Shown here one piece after another: positions 60,181 through 63,039 of a DNA stretch of 63,039 nt. The position numbers and the translations under genes are program-made. The stretch comes from Planctomycetota bacterium (GTDB taxonomy: Bacteria; Planctomycetota; UBA8742; UBA2392), in the NCBI GenBank assembly GCA_020845475.1, contig JADLFN010000042.1, positions 1-63,039 of the forward strand, in the 5' to 3' direction. Position 1 is the stretch's first letter. The number at the start of each line of letters is the position of its first letter. The notes beneath the pieces were generated by a model. It searched no databases and was not told the DNA's origin. It saw only the letters and a list, made by a program, of their open reading frames with translations.

Positions 60181-61212
60181 ATGGCAATGAAGAGATCACG
60201 TACCGCACTGATCACCGGCATTACCGGCCAGGACGGCAGCTATCTGGCCGAGCTGCTGCTCGCCAATGGCTACATCGTTTATGGCATGATTCGCCGCTCC
60301 AGCGTTTTCAACATTGACCGCATCGAGCACCTCTACCAGGACCCGCACGTTGCCGATTACCGCCTGCGGCTGGTTTACGGCAACCTGACCGACGGCTCGC
60401 GCATCACACAGCTTCTCGCCGAAATCAAACCCGACGAGATCTACAACCTCGGTGCCCAAAGCCACGTGCAGGTCAGCTTCGAGCAACCGGAATACACGGG
60501 CGACGTTGACGCCGTGGGCGTGACGCGCCTGCTGGAGTCCGTACGCGCGCTTGGCCTGAATTCGCGCGTCTATCTTGCGTGTAGCAGCGAAATGTTCGGC
60601 AACGCGCCCGCGCCGCAAAGCGAGCAAACGCCGCTGATGCCGCGCTCGCCCTATGCGGCGGCCAAGGCCTACGCGTTCTGGATGGGCAAGAGCTATCGCG
60701 AGGCTTACGGCCTGTTCATCGCCAACGGCATTCTCTTCAACCACGAAAGCCCAAGGCGCGGCCCCACGTTCGTGACACGTAAGATCACGCGCGCCGTCGC
60801 GCGCATTGCCGCCGGCAAACAGAAAACGCTCTATCTCGGCAACCTCGACGCCTGCCGTGACTGGGGCTATGCGCCCGATTACGTCGAGGGCATGTGGATG
60901 ATGCTGCAGGCGAAGAAGCCCGACGATTTCGTGCTGGCCACGGGCGAAAGCCACAGCGTGCGCGAATTCTGCGAACTGGCCTTTGCGCGCGCGAAGCTGG
61001 ACTGGCGCAAGCACGTCAAACACGACAAGCGCTACCTGCGCCCCGCGGAAGTCGATCATCTTTGCGGCGACGCCAGCAAGGCACGCAAGCAACTCGGCTG
61101 GAAGCCGCGCGTGAAATTCGAAGAACTCGTGAACATCATGGTCGATGCCGACGTGGAAGCCGTGGCAACAGGCCGCGACGATTTCAGAAGCGAAGAACGG
61201 TGGTTCAAGTAA
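60181..61212 (+). CDS. gmd: GDP-mannose 4,6-dehydratase
   Basis: The protein has 343 residues. [20 protein letters not shown] is the NADP site. [26 protein letters not shown] (catalytic Ser/Thr-Glu), [11 protein letters not shown] (YxxxK) and [20 protein letters not shown] follow. It forms GDP-4-keto-6-deoxymannose. The next gene takes this product to GDP-L-fucose. ATG 60181 is preferred; the frame reaches back into the repeat upstream. Confidence 0.95.
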   Translation: MAMKRSRTALITGITGQDGSYLAELLLANGYIVYGMIRRSSVFNIDRIEHLYQDPHVADYRLRLVYGNLTDGSRITQLLAEIKPDEIYNLGAQSHVQVSFEQPEYTGDVDAVGVTRLLESVRALGLNSRVYLACSSEMFGNAPAPQSEQTPLMPRSPYAAAKAYAFWMGKSYREAYGLFIANGILFNHESPRRGPTFVTRKITRAVARIAAGKQKTLYLGNLDACRDWGYAPDYVEGMWMMLQAKKPDDFVLATGESHSVREFCELAFARAKLDWRKHVKHDKRYLRPAEVDHLCGDASKARKQLGWKPRVKFEELVNIMVDADVEAVATGRDDFRSEERWFK

Positions 61213-61299
61213 TTCTGAATGCTGAGTTCTGAATTCTGAATGGCGCAAGCGCCAGACGGAGCGAGCAATTCAGAATTCAGAATTTAGAATTCAGAATTG
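61211..61299. repeat. AATTC/GAATT inverted repeat between gmd and fcl
   Basis: AATTCTGAATGCTGAGTTCT ... GAATTCTGAATGG, core GCGCAAGCGC-CAGACGGAGCG, then AATTCAGAATTCAGAATTTA. The arms would pair over about 30 nt. Confidence 0.75.
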
Positions 61300-61304
61300 T
61301 CTCC

Positions 61305-62282
61305 ATGCTCGACCTTCTCAAAGAACGAATTCTCATCTCCGGCGGCAGCGGCTTCCTCGGCCGCGCCTTGGCCGAGCACTTGCGCGGCTTGGGCTGCAAG
61401 AACCTGTTCACGCCTACGAGCAGCGATTGCAACCTGTTGGAGCGCGCGCAAGTTGCGCGCATGTTCAATACCTGGCAGCCGAGCATCGTGATCCACACGG
61501 CCGCGCGCGTGGGCGGCATTGGCGCCAATCGAGCCAACCCTGGCCTGTTCTTCTACGAGAACACGCTGATGGGCTTGAATCTCATCGAAGAAGCGCGGCT
61601 GTACGGCAAGCTGACCAAGTTTGTGGGCCTGGGCACGGTGTGCAGCTACCCCAAACATGCGAAAGTTCCGTTCCGTGAGGATGAACTCTTCGACGGCTAC
61701 CCCGAGGAAACCAACGCCCCGTATGGCTTTGCCAAGCGCGCGCAACTGGTGATGCTGCAGAGCTATCGCCAGCAGTACGGGTTCAATGGAATCTTCCTGC
61801 TGCCGGTAAATCTGTACGGCCCTGGGGACAACTTTGATCCCGCTTCAAGTCACGTCATCCCGGCGATGATCCGCAAGTTCGACGAAGCCGCGCGCACAGG
61901 CGCCAAAGGCGTCACGCTCTGGGGCGACGGCCGGCCCACGCGCGAGTTTTTATACGTCCAAGACGCCGCGCGCGGCATCGCGCTGGCCACGGCACAATAC
62001 GAGAAGCCTGAGCCGGTGAATTTAGGCAGCGGCATGGAAATCTCGATGTTCGACCTGGCGGTAACGCTGGCCAAGCTCACGGGGTTTACAGGCGAAATCA
62101 TCTGGGACAAGTCGATGCCCAACGGCCAGCCTAGAAGGCGATTAGATACAAGCCGCGCCAAGGCAGAGTTCGGCTTCAGCGCGCAGACCAGCTTCGAAGA
62201 AGGCCTCGCGAAGTCGCTTGCATGGTGGCAAGCACAGCGCGCGAACACGTCGCGTTCGGGAACTGTCCCCGCCGCGTGTTAG
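61305..62282 (+). CDS. fcl: GDP-L-fucose synthase
   Basis: The protein has 325 residues. ILISGGSGFLGRALAEHL is the NADP site. AARVGGIGANRANPGLFFYE, GLGTVCSYPK, APYGFAKRAQLVML (YxxxK) and LPVNLYGPGDNFD are typical of Fcl/WcaG. It epimerises and reduces the Gmd product to GDP-L-fucose. The last residues (TSRSGTVPAAC) come from half of a GGGGACAGTCCCC-like repeat that has been read into the frame. Confidence 0.95.
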   Translation: MLDLLKERILISGGSGFLGRALAEHLRGLGCKNLFTPTSSDCNLLERAQVARMFNTWQPSIVIHTAARVGGIGANRANPGLFFYENTLMGLNLIEEARLYGKLTKFVGLGTVCSYPKHAKVPFREDELFDGYPEETNAPYGFAKRAQLVMLQSYRQQYGFNGIFLLPVNLYGPGDNFDPASSHVIPAMIRKFDEAARTGAKGVTLWGDGRPTREFLYVQDAARGIALATAQYEKPEPVNLGSGMEISMFDLAVTLAKLTGFTGEIIWDKSMPNGQPRRRLDTSRAKAEFGFSAQTSFEEGLAKSLAWWQAQRANTSRSGTVPAAC

Positions 62283-62445
62283 GCGGCGAGCGACAGCATT
62301 GCCCGACGTAGCCTTGGTGAAGTGGAGTACCCGTCTTCCAAAAAAGCAAACGGCATCTCACGCGGAGACGCAGAGACGCAGAGAGTTCTCCCCACCCGAG
62401 CCTGCTGCGGAAGCGGCGCTTCTCTGCCGATTTCGCCCTATTGCT

Positions 62446-62919
62446 ATGATGGCGGAAATGCGCAAGGAATTCGAATTCCCCGCGGTTCCGACATGGGTTG
62501 GAGAATCCTCGATTTGGTATTGGTGGACTCACACATCGGACTTGGGGCGCCACCACTTCATCGGGCTCGTCTGGACCATCAGTAGTTTGTGTTTTTGCTT
62601 TGCGGCTGTAGCGCTCAATCGACGGCGTAAGGCAGAGTGGCCGCTGCGAACGGTCTATTTCTTGTTCGTTCTGATGAGCAGTTGCTTGGGTGCTTCCGTC
62701 GCCGACACAGGAGTGTTGTGGGCGCGTTCAGGTTATTTGTTGCCGCTACTTATGGCTTTGGTGGCTTGTTGCGAATTTCTGGCATGGAAGCGCTACCAAC
62801 GTCGACCGCTACCACCACCTGTTCGTCCCCCGATTCCCCGCGTCGCACGGACAGCCGGCGCGGCTGGGGTTGGCGGAGGATTTCAAACGTCGGCTAGGGA
62901 TTTGGATTCATCGCCTTAG
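62446..62919 (+). CDS. Small membrane protein, probably cut short by an insertion sequence
   Basis: The protein has 157 residues, with about three hydrophobic segments (FIGLVWTISSLCFCFAAVAL, TVYFLFVLMSSCLGASV, SGYLLPLLMALVACCEFL) and then a Pro/Arg-rich tail. No family recognised. The start ATG at 62446 is only a best guess; the frame opens further upstream in low-quality sequence. The stop codon lies at the edge of what looks like an insertion sequence end, so the C-terminal tail may not be native. Confidence 0.5.
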   Translation: MMAEMRKEFEFPAVPTWVGESSIWYWWTHTSDLGRHHFIGLVWTISSLCFCFAAVALNRRRKAEWPLRTVYFLFVLMSSCLGASVADTGVLWARSGYLLPLLMALVACCEFLAWKRYQRRPLPPPVRPPIPRVARTAGAAGVGGGFQTSARDLDSSP

Positions 62920-63039
62920 AGCCTATCCGAGAAACCCTAAAGTCACGGCCTGAGTTTTGACGATTTCTTCGCATCAATCCTTTTGATGCGAGGCGACCAT
63001 GGCTGCGAGCAAGCGTGTTTACAAAGTCGAAGACGATGG
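62918..63039 (+). mobile_element. Possible left end of an insertion sequence (truncated by window edge)
   Basis: TTAGAGCCTATCCGAGAAAC resembles the terminal repeats of IS5-type elements (GAGCCT... starts). About 80 nt later a new ORF begins. The rest is beyond the window, so target duplication and right end cannot be checked. Confidence 0.35.
62999..63039 (+). CDS. 5' end of a gene, possibly an IS transposase
   Basis: ATG at 62999 after AGGCGACC; only 13 codons are visible (MAASKRVYKVEDD). The start pattern K-R-V-Y-K-x-x-D-D is reminiscent of IS5/IS4-type transposase N-termini, but the fragment is too short for an assignment. Confidence 0.35.
   Translation, partial: MAASKRVYKVEDD

Noticed and set aside
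60039..61299. AATTC-rich repeats as a CRISPR array
   Set aside because: Repeats are imperfect, have no uniform spacers, form mirror arms, and no cas gene is near.
1..63039. tRNA, rRNA or tmRNA genes
   Set aside because: No cloverleaf or rRNA-like segment was recognised by eye on either strand; a tool such as tRNAscan-SE could still find one.

Overview
The window is GC-rich (codon third positions dominated by G/C) and bacterial. It most resembles Planctomycetota or a close PVC-type lineage. The evidence is a DUF1549/DUF1553 cytochrome-like gene followed by a Tat-exported DUF1501 gene (55.7-58.8 kb), a secreted redoxin-cytochrome c-copper monooxygenase fusion (13.9 kb), a secreted Asp-box propeller, a VWA/HEAT protein and ECF sigma factors. 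No rRNA, tRNA, CRISPR array or prophage was seen. The placement is an inference from gene content.

Layout. 0-11.5 kb: a partial phosphodiesterase, a PIN/DUF433 toxin-antitoxin pair, pirin, a two-gene MCE/Mla-like transporter with ATPase and permease fused, an ECF sigma factor, RhlE helicase, a secreted TPR metallopeptidase and a second (ParE-type) toxin-antitoxin pair. 11.5-19.7 kb: an ABC-2 exporter, the redoxin-cytochrome-monooxygenase gene interrupted by an in-frame TGA, a DegT aminotransferase and a sorbosone/glucose dehydrogenase-like protein with a C-terminal sorting tail. 19.7-27.5 kb: a complete trp operon (trpE-G-D-C-F-B-A plus a DAHP synthase) behind a textbook Trp attenuator. 27.5-33.6 kb: an assimilatory sulfate-reduction operon (cysC, ATP-sulfurylase PUA-like fragment, sulfite reductase-APS/PAPS reductase fusion, siroheme synthase, CbiX-like chelatase) controlled by two separate leader-peptide attenuators rich in Cys codons. 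33.6-42.1 kb: a NicO nickel/cobalt exporter, a thioredoxin-fold gene with TGA in place of the first Cys of CGPC, a paralogous pair of small-domain proteins, a cobalamin adenosyltransferase, GAPDH and phosphofructokinase. 42.2-50.8 kb: smc, a second ECF sigma factor, a large anchored protein, purC and a methyltransferase. 50.9-63 kb: the propeller, the VWA protein, DUF1549 and DUF1501, and a GDP-fucose/glycosyltransferase segment, ending at what looks like the left end of an insertion sequence.

The most striking observations follow. (1) Two genes appear to encode selenoproteins: each has an in-frame TGA where Cys is expected and a perfect hairpin 18-22 nt downstream, the geometry of a bacterial SECIS element. 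(2) Three ribosome-stalling attenuators lie within 9 kb, one reading Trp and two reading Cys; each has a leader peptide, a 1:2 hairpin, a 2:3 antiterminator and a 3:4 terminator. The same window thus holds Cys-gated sulfur assimilation, siroheme supply and Sec-containing redox proteins. (3) Intergenic and even intragenic space is filled with several families of palindromic repeats, including a 12-bp palindrome TTGACNNGTCAA found six times. (4) Many starts lie 6-8 nt after a -10-like hexamer with no ribosome binding site, suggesting common leaderless transcription.
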